From Deltaproteobacteria bacterium UBA6967 (lineage in GTDB: Bacteria > SAR324 > NAC60-12): a stretch of DNA of 21,781 bases. Of this stretch, positions 1 to 7,514 are shown one piece after another. The stretch covers positions 1 to 21,781 of the forward strand of contig DJYX01000196.1 in NCBI GenBank assembly GCA_002450295.1, given 5' to 3'. How positions within the stretch are numbered: position 1 is the stretch's first letter; every line of letters begins with the position of its first letter. The translations under genes were made by a program, and so were the position numbers. The notes under the pieces are model-generated. The model was not told the origin of the DNA, did no database searches, and was given only the letters and a program-made list of their open reading frames with translations.

Positions 1-813
1 AGAAATTGGGCATATTCCAATGGATTAGAAACTGTTGGTGCTTGGTTGCTGGCACTCCTTTGGATCTCACCCCTGCTCTATGCCTTTTGGGCAGCCTTCC
101 ACCCTAGTGAATATGCTGTCAACTTTGAGTTACTTGCTCCAGTTACGCTCAATAATTTTGGGGAGGCGCTTTCTCAGGCACCTTTTCTACAATATGGCTT
201 GAACACCTTCATGCTAGTAACAATGCTTCTAGCATCACAATTGATTGTATGTACATTGGCTGCTTACGCCTTTGCTCGATACCAATTTGCCGGACACAAC
301 ATCGCCTTTTCTTTGGTGCTAGTGCAGTTGATGATTACCCCTGAAATCCTTATCGTTGAAAACTACAGCACTCTTGCAGACCTCAGCTTGGTGGATACCA
401 TCACCGGAATTGGGCTGCCCTATATGGCCAGTGCTTTTGGGATTTTTTTGTTGAGGCAAGCATTCAAATCTACTCCCAAAGAGTTAGAAGAAGCAGCTCG
501 CTTGGAAGGGTGTGGGGTGTTTGGTGTTCTGTGGCGGGTTTATGTTCCTTTGGCGAAACCGACCTACCTTGCCTACGGATTGGTCTCCATCAGTCACCAC
601 TGGAATAATTTTTTGTGGCCTTTGATTGTGAGTAATTCCGTGGAGACACGACCTCTTACAGTCGGATTAGGGGTTTTTGGAGCACCAGAATCAGGAGTCG
701 ATTGGTCCATTGTTTCGGCGGCAACCCTGCTTTCAGTTGCTCCATTAATGATAGCGTTCCTGCTGTTTCAAAGACAGTTTATCCAGTCCTTCATGCATTC
801 TGGAATCAAGTAG
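1..813 (+). CDS. Carbohydrate ABC transporter permease (MalG type), 5' end outside window
   Basis: Inner-membrane permease subunit of a binding-protein-dependent sugar importer. The reading frame is open to base 1, so the N-terminus lies upstream. The TTG at 46 is an internal codon, not a start. About 270 codons are present against roughly 280 for a whole MalG-type protein, so little is missing. Several hydrophobic segments are visible, including one at the very start and one at the end. The cytoplasmic EAA loop that docks on the ATPase is clear at about 484-555 (LEEAARLEGCG, then VYVPLAKP). The pattern WNNFLWPLIV that follows is typical of this subfamily. Its binding protein, partner permease and ATPase must be upstream. 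The substrate cannot be told from this subunit. The next gene converges on it, so it is the last gene of its operon. Confidence 0.92.
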   Translation, partial: RNWAYSNGLETVGAWLLALLWISPLLYAFWAAFHPSEYAVNFELLAPVTLNNFGEALSQAPFLQYGLNTFMLVTMLLASQLIVCTLAAYAFARYQFAGHNIAFSLVLVQLMITPEILIVENYSTLADLSLVDTITGIGLPYMASAFGIFLLRQAFKSTPKELEEAARLEGCGVFGVLWRVYVPLAKPTYLAYGLVSISHHWNNFLWPLIVSNSVETRPLTVGLGVFGAPESGVDWSIVSAATLLSVAPLMIAFLLFQRQFIQSFMHSGIK

Positions 814-836
814 TCATTCTTTTAACCAAAGATTAC

Positions 837-1808
837 TTAAAAACCTACTGGCACATGAGGGATATAGGGTGCTTCCAACCTGTCAATCATTTCTTGATCC
901 AGCACTAAGTCCAAACCACCGAGCATTTGCTCAAACTGTTCTGACCTCGTATAACCGATAATTGGTGCTGCTACTCCTTCCTTCTGACGAATCCAAGCCA
1001 AAGCGACTTGTACCATTGGGCGGCTAATTTCTTGGGCTATTGCTTCAACATTACTGATTACAGCGTTGTCGGCATCAATCGTGTTGGAATACATATTTTC
1101 AAGGACGTTGTCAGTTTCAGCCCTTGCTGTTGAGATACCAACTGGACGGGCCAATTTACCTCGAGCAATTGGGGACCATGGAATCAGGCCGACACCCTGA
1201 TCCAAACAAAGTGGAATCATCTCGCGTTCCTCCTCACGATAAATCAGGTTGACCTGATTCTGCATACTTGTGAAGCGAGTCCATCCATTCTCCTTGGCAA
1301 CTTGCTGGGCTTTGGCGAATTGCCAGGCATACATTGAAGAAGCCCCGATGTATCTTGCTTTCCCAGCACGAACTACATCATTCAAAGCCTCCATGGTTTC
1401 CTCGATCGGGGTAACTGGGTCCCAGCGGTGTATCTGATAGAGATCCACGTAATCAGTTTGTAGCCGTTTTAATGAGTTATCAATTTGCCGCATGATGATT
1501 CTACGTGACAATCCCCGCCAATTCGGATCCTCATCTCCAAAGACCTTGGTTGCCAAAACAATCTCATCCCGTTTAACCCACTTCCATAGCACTCTTCCAA
1601 GAATCTCCTCCGAAGAGCCGTCTGAGTAAACATTGGCGGTGTCGAAAAAATCAATGCCGGCATCAAGTGCCTGCCGAATCAGGGGTTTTGATTGTTCTTC
1701 AGGGAGAGTCCAGGCATGATTTCCGCGCTTGGATTCTCCAAAGGTCATACAACCAAGACAAAGCTCTGAGACAAACAATCCTGATTTACCAATTCGTTTT
1801 CTTTCCAT
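837..1808 (-). CDS. Aldo/keto reductase
   Basis: NADPH-dependent oxidoreductase of the aldo/keto reductase superfamily with a TIM-barrel fold, 323 residues, cytoplasmic. The catalytic tetrad is visible: D56 and Y61 in FFDTANVYSDG, K88 in ATKVFG, and H127 in DLYQIHRWD. The motif GKARYIGASSMYAWQ follows, and the cofactor-binding end (about 280-300, IIGYTRSEQ) is present. It resembles the large group that includes YajO and voltage-channel-beta-like reductases acting on sugars and small aldehydes. The substrate is unknown. It starts at an ATG with a weak ribosome site and converges on the ABC permease with a 23-base gap, leaving no room for a separate terminator. It may belong with the sugar transporter, but it is on the opposite strand. 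Confidence 0.93.
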   Translation of the reverse strand: MERKRIGKSGLFVSELCLGCMTFGESKRGNHAWTLPEEQSKPLIRQALDAGIDFFDTANVYSDGSSEEILGRVLWKWVKRDEIVLATKVFGDEDPNWRGLSRRIIMRQIDNSLKRLQTDYVDLYQIHRWDPVTPIEETMEALNDVVRAGKARYIGASSMYAWQFAKAQQVAKENGWTRFTSMQNQVNLIYREEEREMIPLCLDQGVGLIPWSPIARGKLARPVGISTARAETDNVLENMYSNTIDADNAVISNVEAIAQEISRPMVQVALAWIRQKEGVAAPIIGYTRSEQFEQMLGGLDLVLDQEMIDRLEAPYIPHVPVGF

Positions 1809-1937
1809 TTTTCTACTTAATCTAAGGGCTTAATTATAAAAAAACGAGTCTGCAGTAGGGTTTCGAAATCTTTCCAGGAGTGATAATTCGCAAATATTAG
1901 TTGAAGATCTGCACAAATGTTTTGGTGGGAGTTATAA

Positions 1938-1978
1938 GAATTTTTTCAATTATGAAAGTCTAACAATTTGAAAAATTC
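1938..1978. repeat. AT-rich inverted repeat after the cyclase gene
   Basis: GAATTTTTTCAA at 1938-1949 can pair with TTGAAAAATTC at 1968-1978 with one bulged base and an 18-base loop. It lies 14 bases past the cyclase stop codon on the minus strand, where a terminator would be expected. The stem has almost no G or C, so termination strength is doubtful. Confidence 0.35.
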
Positions 1979-1991
1979 AAATACTGGAGAT

Positions 1992-4106
1992 TCAAGACCG
2001 CTCCTTTTCCAAGCATTTTTCAATATAGATTTTGGTAGGATAGTCAATGGGGTATTGATCCCCAATCTTTGTGAAGAGTTTCTTAGCCCCTTGGAAATTG
2101 CCAGCTTGAAACAGGCTAAGTGCGGTCATGAACTCTCCTGAGAATTGGATTTGATCTTCGGTTGCCTGCTTTATAGATTCAACCAATTCATAGATTTCCA
2201 CTTCTTGTTGCTTACCCTTCACGGCGACGGAACCAAGCGGCCTGAAAAGAAATTCCTTTTCTGCAGCATCACGAGTGTCACTGCTAACGATGATTTCCGT
2301 CTTATAGATCTTGTTGACACCCTCAAGACGACTGGCCAGATTCACACTGTCACCTACAACAGTGTAATTCATTCGACTCTGCGAACCGAGGTTGCCAACA
2401 AGGGTTACACCAGTATGGATCCCAAATCGTGACCAAAAAGGCTTCTTGCCTTTTAACTCCCATGACTGATTCATTTCCTGAATCCCCTTGCTGCAGCTTA
2501 ATGCGGCATGACAGGCATGAATTGCGTGTTGTTCAGAAGATACTGGGGCTCCCCAAAATGCCATGACTCCGTCTCCAAGATACTTGTCAACAGTACCATG
2601 ATTGAGTCTGATCGTTTCCGCCAACATACCTAGATAGTCTGACAACTGAAGCATCAGGGGTTCAGGATCCAAATTTTCTGAGATCGTGGTGAAATTGGCT
2701 ATGTCGATAAACATGATGGTTAAAGTACGTTCATTCCCACCAAGATTCGCTCCTTCTCCACGCTCTATGAGTTGACGTACCAATTCCGAGGGGATATAAG
2801 CTTGGAAAGCTTTTATACTGTTCCTCATGGCCGTCATTCCCTGACTGAGATCGTGAACTTCGCTAATTGCCGAATCTAATTTGAATTCTCCATCAAGTTC
2901 TAACTTCCCAATTTTCTTTTGCTCTCGAGTAATGGTTTCAATTGGTTTTGAAATATTGTTTGATAACCACCAAGCTGTCCCAATTGACAAAGATAAAATA
3001 AACAATGATATTAATATAATGGCTTGCTGAATTTCACTAAAAAAACCAATAAAATCATTCTCAGGGACAACGATTACAATTCGCCAATCTTTACCGAACT
3101 CTGCTGGAAAAGTTGTGAAAGCTGATAAATAGTTAATCCCGTTTTCAGTGACAGAGAAAGAATTTTTGCCAGTTTCAAAATAAGTGCTTATTGCTTTTTG
3201 AAGATAAGGCAATTCTAACTCTGTGTATTGAATAGTCCTGAGTTTATCATTCTCCATTTTCACAAGGTTGATCTTCGGAAAGGCTATAACTTCTCCCTCT
3301 CGATCAATAATTAAGACGAGACCCTTTCTGCCAACTTTTTGGTCTTCAAGAAAGACTGAGAGTCTATCTAATTCTATATCGACCCCCACTACACCAATTA
3401 GTTCTCCAGATGCATTAAAATATGGTTCAGCAACCGTAATCCCGGGCTTCTTTGCTGTAAAAAAAATGTAGGTGTCAGACCAGAAGATCTTCTGAGCTTT
3501 CTGGGCACCCTGATACCAAGGTCTAAGCCTCGGATCGTAGTTGTCATCCTTATTTACTCTAATTTCAGTGAGTTCACCCGCAGCGTCAAAATGCTTCCAA
3601 AAACTATTCTGGATGACACTTGTATTTTGATCCCTGATGATATTTAAATCTTGTAAACCTTTTTCTTCAAGAAGGTTCAGGAATTTGGGTAAGAGTTCAC
3701 CTGAAGGATCAATTACTTTGATTCCAGCTTTCCCATTTTCCATTTGCTTTGCAAATAAGAACCGTCCTTGTATGTCTCCCACAAAGATTCCTGAGATATG
3801 TGAATGCAATTTCAGCATATTCAGGGCGTGAGCTCCAAAATGAGTTTGGATGGAGTCATTATTTCGGAGAGAAATTTGTAGTTTGCCAGGATTGTCAGCA
3901 AAATTTTTTGCTATTTGGACTGCAGGGTTTAGGAAGGTGATTGTTGCGTCACTTACATTTTTCGTGATTACAGAGAAGAGATCTTGGGTGATTTGGTTTA
4001 TACCATCGAATGCCTGTTTTTGAGTGTAAAGGAAGATAACCAATACAGTTGTTATCAAAAGGGCAGAGAAAGCGACGATAATTTTTACTTTTAGTTTAAC
4101 TTTCAA
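1992..4106 (-). CDS. Membrane adenylate cyclase, dCache-HAMP-class III cyclase
   Basis: Probable transmembrane receptor that makes cAMP from ATP in response to an external ligand, 704 residues. Layout: TM1 about 8-28; periplasmic double-Cache sensor about 35-345 with the DPRxRPWY motif at 191-198; TM2 about 362-381; HAMP linker to about 435; class III cyclase domain about 458-640. Metal-binding Asp are D468 and D512. The purine-selecting pair is K508 and T582, the combination seen in bacterial adenylate rather than guanylate cyclases. N589 and R593 are the transition-state residues. The catalytic set is complete, so a homodimer should be active. A short helical tail (650-700) resembles one TPR unit. 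No in-frame ATG lies before the upstream stop; the start is TTG at 4106 with GCAGG just upstream. Ligand and effector are unknown. Confidence 0.9.
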   Translation of the reverse strand: MKVKLKVKIIVAFSALLITTVLVIFLYTQKQAFDGINQITQDLFSVITKNVSDATITFLNPAVQIAKNFADNPGKLQISLRNNDSIQTHFGAHALNMLKLHSHISGIFVGDIQGRFLFAKQMENGKAGIKVIDPSGELLPKFLNLLEEKGLQDLNIIRDQNTSVIQNSFWKHFDAAGELTEIRVNKDDNYDPRLRPWYQGAQKAQKIFWSDTYIFFTAKKPGITVAEPYFNASGELIGVVGVDIELDRLSVFLEDQKVGRKGLVLIIDREGEVIAFPKINLVKMENDKLRTIQYTELELPYLQKAISTYFETGKNSFSVTENGINYLSAFTTFPAEFGKDWRIVIVVPENDFIGFFSEIQQAIILISLFILSLSIGTAWWLSNNISKPIETITREQKKIGKLELDGEFKLDSAISEVHDLSQGMTAMRNSIKAFQAYIPSELVRQLIERGEGANLGGNERTLTIMFIDIANFTTISENLDPEPLMLQLSDYLGMLAETIRLNHGTVDKYLGDGVMAFWGAPVSSEQHAIHACHAALSCSKGIQEMNQSWELKGKKPFWSRFGIHTGVTLVGNLGSQSRMNYTVVGDSVNLASRLEGVNKIYKTEIIVSSDTRDAAEKEFLFRPLGSVAVKGKQQEVEIYELVESIKQATEDQIQFSGEFMTALSLFQAGNFQGAKKLFTKIGDQYPIDYPTKIYIEKCLEKERS

Positions 4107-4255
4107 TGAAGCCTGCCAAGTAATTATTTATTAACGATGGGTTATCTCAATTGCTCAATTGATTTTGAAAGTAAAACTAACATTCCGTTCAGAAAAGTAA
4201 ATCAGTAGTCGGGTTTTTTGTTGGGTTTTTACAGATATTCCATTCCTCATGATAC

Positions 4256-5302
4256 TCAATGGGGAGCATGCCCAAGGGTTCCCCTGAATTGAATAGTGGT
4301 TTGAAGTTTTTCACTTTTCTCGAATTTTTCACCGTTGATCAGTGAAACCAGAATCTGGGCAGCTCGGGTACCCATTTTACGGTGAGGTACATGTACAGTG
4401 GTTAGTGCTGGGTCCACCACTTGTGCTAATTCGATATCATCAAAACCCGTGATAGAGAGATCATAAGGAATTCTAAATCCCATCTCTTTGGCTTTTCTTA
4501 AAGCACCGACTGCCAAGACGTCATTACCTCCAATCACAACGGTTGGTCTCTCTTCGGCCCCCATGATTTTCTCGAAAGCTTTTGAGCCATTTTCAATGGA
4601 GTAGTTCGTCTGCACCAATTGAAGATTCCTTTCTGGTAGATCAGCCTTTTTCATGGCTTCCTGAATACCCTTCAAGCGATTCCTTGCTCGATCATTATTT
4701 TTTAGTGAGGCTGTGATGAAGCCAATTTTTCGATGGCCAAGCTCTAATATCTTTTTGGTCAAGTTATTCATGGCTTCGACGTTATTGAAGCCAATAGCTG
4801 GCCGAGATTCAGATGGATCGAAAGCCCATGTTACCAGAACTGGAATTTTACGATTTCTCAAAAACTCATAAATTACAGGATTGCGGTCGTACCCAATTAG
4901 CAATAATCCTTCCGCACCTCGAGCAATCAGGTTTTTGATCTGCTCTTCTTCTCTTACTGGTTTATAGGAAGAACTGGCTACTAATAAGGTAAAGCCATGG
5001 TTGCTTAGCTCTTCCTGAAAAGCTTGGATGCCTTTGGCAAATATCGAGTTCTCCATCGTAGGAATCACTGCACCAACCGTCTGAGTTCTACGTGCCGCCA
5101 TGGCCCTGGCACCAAAATTTGGTGTATAGGATAGAGCATCGATTGCTTTAAAAACTCTTTCTCTAGTGTTGGGGTCAACTCTTTCCGGACTGTTCAGACA
5201 GCGTGATACCGTCGCAGTCGAAACCTGAGCCTGTTCAGCAACATCAGCGAGAGTCGCGAGTTTCTCTGTGCTATTGTTCGACTTTTTTTTGTTGGAATTC
5301 AA
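4256..5302 (-). CDS. LacI-family transcriptional repressor
   Basis: DNA-binding regulator of 348 residues, usual length for LacI/GalR proteins. The N-terminal helix-turn-helix is at about 16-37 (ATLADVAEQAQVSTATVSR). The hinge (ARAMAARRTQTVG) is at 65-77. The remainder is the two-lobed periplasmic-binding-protein-like effector and dimer domain, with VIGGNDVLAVGALRKAKEMG and ITGFDDIELAQVVDPALTTV typical of the second lobe. The start is TTG at 5302, preceded by AGGA with 9-base spacing. The gene is divergent from the catabolic operon, and two perfect LacI-type operators lie in the shared gap. It therefore most likely represses that operon, and perhaps itself, until an inducer from the pathway binds. 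The family normally senses sugars or sugar derivatives; the effector here is unknown. Confidence 0.95.
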   Translation of the reverse strand: MNSNKKKSNNSTEKLATLADVAEQAQVSTATVSRCLNSPERVDPNTRERVFKAIDALSYTPNFGARAMAARRTQTVGAVIPTMENSIFAKGIQAFQEELSNHGFTLLVASSSYKPVREEEQIKNLIARGAEGLLLIGYDRNPVIYEFLRNRKIPVLVTWAFDPSESRPAIGFNNVEAMNNLTKKILELGHRKIGFITASLKNNDRARNRLKGIQEAMKKADLPERNLQLVQTNYSIENGSKAFEKIMGAEERPTVVIGGNDVLAVGALRKAKEMGFRIPYDLSITGFDDIELAQVVDPALTTVHVPHRKMGTRAAQILVSLINGEKFEKSEKLQTTIQFRGTLGHAPH

Positions 5303-5380
5303 TTTTTTCTTTCCTGAAGAAAATTTATCAATTCAAATGGTTAATAATATATAGCCAATTTTTTCCAAAATACTAGCCTA

Positions 5381-5394
5381 TGAAAGCGCTTGCA
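5381..5394. promoter_or_regulatory. LacI-family operator 1
   Basis: TGAAAGCGCTTGCA matches the LacI/GalR operator pattern TGNAANCGNTTNCA at every fixed position, with a perfect 8-base core palindrome AAGCGCTT. It lies 79 bases upstream of the repressor start codon. Its centre is 46 bases (about 4.4 helical turns) from that of operator 2. Confidence 0.8.
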
Positions 5395-5426
5395 TCAAAA
5401 TTAATATTCGGTTATTTGATTTGCCA

Positions 5427-5440
5427 TGTAAGCGTTTACA
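5427..5440. promoter_or_regulatory. LacI-family operator 2
   Basis: TGTAAGCGTTTACA matches TGNAANCGNTTNCA at every fixed position and extends one base each side as ATGTAAGCGTTTACAT. Its right end forms the -35 element of the rightward promoter, so a bound repressor would exclude RNA polymerase. A further degenerate half-site (AGCGCTTAC, 5442-5450) adjoins it. Confidence 0.8.
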
Positions 5441-5462
5441 TAGCGCTTACTGAAGCCATAAT
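5435..5462 (+). promoter_or_regulatory. Sigma70-like promoter of the catabolic operon
   Basis: TTTACA at 5435-5440 and CATAAT at 5457-5462 are separated by 16 bases, a reasonable -35/-10 pair. The predicted start of transcription is near 5469, about 20 bases before the first gene. The -35 box overlaps operator 2. Confidence 0.55.
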
Positions 5463-5490
5463 TTTGTGGTAATTCTTAATGGGAGAATGG

Positions 5491-5784
5491 ATGTATCTGA
5501 CGATCATTCTGCTCGTTATTTTCTTTACAAATGTTTTGATGGGAACTTTGGGAGGACAGCCGGTTTTAGGTGACATCGGTGAAATGCTGCTGTTATTGGT
5601 AGCCTCCATAATTTTCACAATCACCATCTTGAAACATGAGCGGATTGAGAGGATAGAACGAAATTACCTTTACTTGCGGAGGAAATTACCAAATCTTTTG
5701 GAAGTCCAGACATTTTGGTCCATGCAGCTGGAATTAACCCGCGACAAACTGCAGACCAAGTCACCTCAGAACAATGGGAATTGA
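5491..5784 (+). CDS. Small two-helix membrane protein, C-terminus fused out of frame to SDR remnant
   Basis: First gene of the operon. The start at ATG 5491 is preferred over ATG 5479 because GGGAG at 5481-5485 sits 5 bases before it, while 5479 has no ribosome site. The credible part is about 50-60 residues: a hydrophobic helix (YLTIILLVIFFTNVLMG), a loop GGQPVLGDIGE, a second helix (MLLLLVASIIFTITIL), and a charged tail KHERIERIER. From about 5650 onward the frame reads the sense strand of the SDR gene out of frame, so the last 40 or so residues look accidental. The original stop codon has probably been lost at a deletion junction. The shape suggests a small inner-membrane accessory protein. 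I recognise no characterised family and assign no function. An intact homologue would show where the true end lies. Confidence 0.6.
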   Translation: MYLTIILLVIFFTNVLMGTLGGQPVLGDIGEMLLLLVASIIFTITILKHERIERIERNYLYLRRKLPNLLEVQTFWSMQLELTRDKLQTKSPQNNGN

Positions 5785-6209
5785 CACTCTGGTTGAACCT
5801 CTCGCTACCTTTTTTCCTCAGTGAATTGTTGATTGGAACTATGCAGAAGAAAAGTTGGGGAAGAATCGTTAACTTTGCATCATTACAGACTACAAGGGCT
5901 TTCCCCGGTGGAATAGCTTACGGTGCTTCAAAGGGCGGTGTTGGACAATTGACCCGTGCAATGGCGGAAGCTTGGTCTAGAGATGGAATAAATGTCAATG
6001 CAATCGGCCCCGGATTTTTCCCAACTGAACTGACCAAGGCGGTTTTTGAAGATCCTGAAAGATCAGCTAGGAACGCAAATCAGACGTGCATTGGAAGAAA
6101 CGGAAACTTGGAAGATTTAGATGGCCCACTGTTGTTCTTATGTTCGGAAGCATCTCGATTCGTAACTGGCCAAATTCTGATGGTAGATGGAGGATTTACC
6201 GCGAAATGA
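5649..6209 (+). pseudogene. Short-chain dehydrogenase, N-terminus missing
   Basis: Classical SDR in the frame beginning just after the stop at 5646-5648; 186 residues remain of the usual 250 or so. Numbering from 5649, the fragment starts EDRTKLPLLAEEI and continues DILVHAAGIN (21-30), N50, S78 in NFASLQ, the catalytic Y91GASK95, and the usual end VTGQILMVDGGF. The TGxxxGxG dinucleotide-binding segment and about 65-70 residues before it are absent. The preceding frame belongs to the small membrane protein. Everything that remains looks conserved, so the loss is recent or an assembly error. Its TGA overlaps the ATG of the dehydrogenase gene (ATGA at 6206-6209), a mark of translational coupling in an originally intact operon. 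The original role was probably NAD(P)-dependent oxidation of the pathway's hydroxyl substrate. An internal start such as TTG 5715 would give a protein without cofactor site. Confidence 0.75.
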
Positions 6210-7198
6210 AAGCTTTGATTTACACTGGTCCTGAAAAGGTGATCTACACAGATGCATCGGACCCAGATCCCCAACCAGAGGAAGCGCTGGTTCGAGTGGA
6301 TAGTGTGGGCATTTGTGGTTCAGACATGCACGCATTTCTGGGTCATGATGAAAGGAGACCAGCTCCACTGATCCTCGGGCATGAGGCTGCCGGGGTTGTA
6401 GTGCAGGGGAAAATAGAAGGGAAACGTGTGACTTTTAATCCCCTTGCTACGTGTGGTAAATGCCAAGCCTGTCTGCGTGGTCAGGACAATATTTGTCCAA
6501 GTCGGCAGATCATTTCGATGCAACCCCGACAAGGTGCGTTTGCAGAATTTGTAGCCATTCCTGAGGTCAATCTGGTTGAAGTGCCTGATCAAATTGATCT
6601 GAATCAGGCTGCACTGGCTGAACCCATAGCTTGTGGTTGGCACGCTGCAAAACTGAGCCAAAGAGGTATTTCAATCGATTTGGGGGCAGCTAATGCTCTG
6701 GTGATTGGAGGCGGAGCAATCGGAGTTAGTAGCGCCTTGAGTCTAAAAGCACTTGGAATTCCCGATGTTGTAGTGTGTGAACCCAATGAGATTCGCAGAA
6801 ATTATCTCACTGAAAAATGTGGGCTTCAGATGGTTCATTCCGATGAACTGGATGCAAAAACCTATTTTGATGTGGTCATTGACGGAGCAGGCTTCGAGTC
6901 AAGCCGTGAACTGGCATCAGCGAAAGTCCAACCAGGTGGAGTTATCGTTCACATTGGTTTAGGATCAGCCAAGGGAGGATTAGATATTCGGAGACTAACC
7001 CTCCAAGAGATCACCTTTATTGGTAGTTACACCTATACTCACCAAGATTTCAGAGAGGCCGCCCAAGCAATGTTCGATGGTAGACTAGGCTCTTTGAATT
7101 GGGCTATCCAACGTCCTCTTTGGGAGGGACAGCAGGCTTTTGAAGAAATTAGATCTGGGAGCATTGCTGCTCCAAAAACCATTCTCAAACCTAACTAG
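6206..7198 (+). CDS. Zinc-dependent alcohol dehydrogenase (MDR superfamily)
   Basis: Medium-chain zinc dehydrogenase, 330 residues, cytoplasmic, of the sorbitol/threonine-dehydrogenase-like branch. The start is ATG 6206 (MKALIYTGPE), overlapping the SDR stop by four bases; the open frame upstream is only the SDR read out of frame. Catalytic zinc ligands are C37 (GICGSD), H59-E60 (GHE) and probably E139 (LAEP). Structural zinc cysteines are C83, C86, C89 and C97. The Rossmann motif is GGGAIG at 168-173, with an acidic residue (E in VVCEPNE) favouring NAD. It should oxidise a secondary alcohol. Next to suyAB-like genes it is a candidate for oxidising a hydroxyl of dihydroxypropanesulfonate (as the HpsO/HpsP dehydrogenases do) or of sulfolactate. 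If the operon instead handles sugar acids, it would be a polyol or sugar-acid dehydrogenase. Confidence 0.93.
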   Translation: MKALIYTGPEKVIYTDASDPDPQPEEALVRVDSVGICGSDMHAFLGHDERRPAPLILGHEAAGVVVQGKIEGKRVTFNPLATCGKCQACLRGQDNICPSRQIISMQPRQGAFAEFVAIPEVNLVEVPDQIDLNQAALAEPIACGWHAAKLSQRGISIDLGAANALVIGGGAIGVSSALSLKALGIPDVVVCEPNEIRRNYLTEKCGLQMVHSDELDAKTYFDVVIDGAGFESSRELASAKVQPGGVIVHIGLGSAKGGLDIRRLTLQEITFIGSYTYTHQDFREAAQAMFDGRLGSLNWAIQRPLWEGQQAFEEIRSGSIAAPKTILKPN

Positions 7199-7211
7199 AA
7201 AGGAGAAGTCC

Positions 7212-7502
7212 GTGGCTGAAATTCCACATCTCTTGGTTCATGACCACAAAGACAATGTTGGTGTTGTGGTGGTGGAAGGCTTGACTGCTAATACCGACAT
7301 GCTTTGTTGCATCACTGAAGATAACACTATCTTTCGTTTGACCTCTAAGATGGACGTTCCTATTGGTCATAAGATTGCGCTCCTGGATCTGAAGACCGGG
7401 GATACAGCAACAAAGTATGGAGAAGACATCGGTAAAATAGTCGCTGACATTGCTCAGGGTGAGCATGTTCACACTCACAACTGCAAAACAAAGCGCTGGT
7501 AG
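7212..7502 (+). CDS. suyA: UxaA-type SAF-domain subunit, probable sulfolactate sulfo-lyase small subunit
   Basis: Small subunit, 96 residues, of a two-part UxaA/GarD-superfamily lyase. It starts at GTG 7212 with AGGAG six bases upstream, 13 bases after the dehydrogenase stop. It is a single SAF domain: DNVGVVVVEG (14-23), DVPIGHKIALLDL (48-60), KYGEDIG (68-74) and the end GEHVHTHNCKTKRW, whose HVHTHN motif is the family hallmark. In UxaA and GarD this domain is fused to the large part. As a free small protein before a 390-residue partner it has the layout of SuyA, which with SuyB splits (2R)-3-sulfolactate into pyruvate and sulfite. Sugar-acid dehydratases can also be split in this way, so the SuyA reading rests on overall resemblance recalled from the family and on the SuyZ-like neighbour. 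Confidence 0.7.
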   Translation: MAEIPHLLVHDHKDNVGVVVVEGLTANTDMLCCITEDNTIFRLTSKMDVPIGHKIALLDLKTGDTATKYGEDIGKIVADIAQGEHVHTHNCKTKRW

Positions 7503-7514
7503 GGAGAATTACGC

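Noticed and set aside
46..813. TTG at 46 as the start of the permease gene
   Set aside because: The frame is open to base 1 with permease-like codons, and the family is longer at the N-terminus. The gene is simply cut by the window edge.
4211..4231. GGGTTTTTT-GTT-GGGTTTTT run before the lacI stop as a terminator
   Set aside because: It is a direct repeat, not an inverted one, and forms no stem. I do not call it a terminator.
6086..6205. Upstream extension of the zinc dehydrogenase to an earlier start
   Set aside because: These 40 codons are the 3' part of the SDR read in another frame. The family N-terminus begins at ATG 6206, which overlaps the SDR stop.
5491..6209. Programmed frameshift joining the small membrane protein to the SDR
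   Set aside because: A shift would give a membrane helix fused to an SDR still lacking its cofactor-binding segment, and no slippery heptamer is seen at the junction. Deletion or misassembly explains it better.
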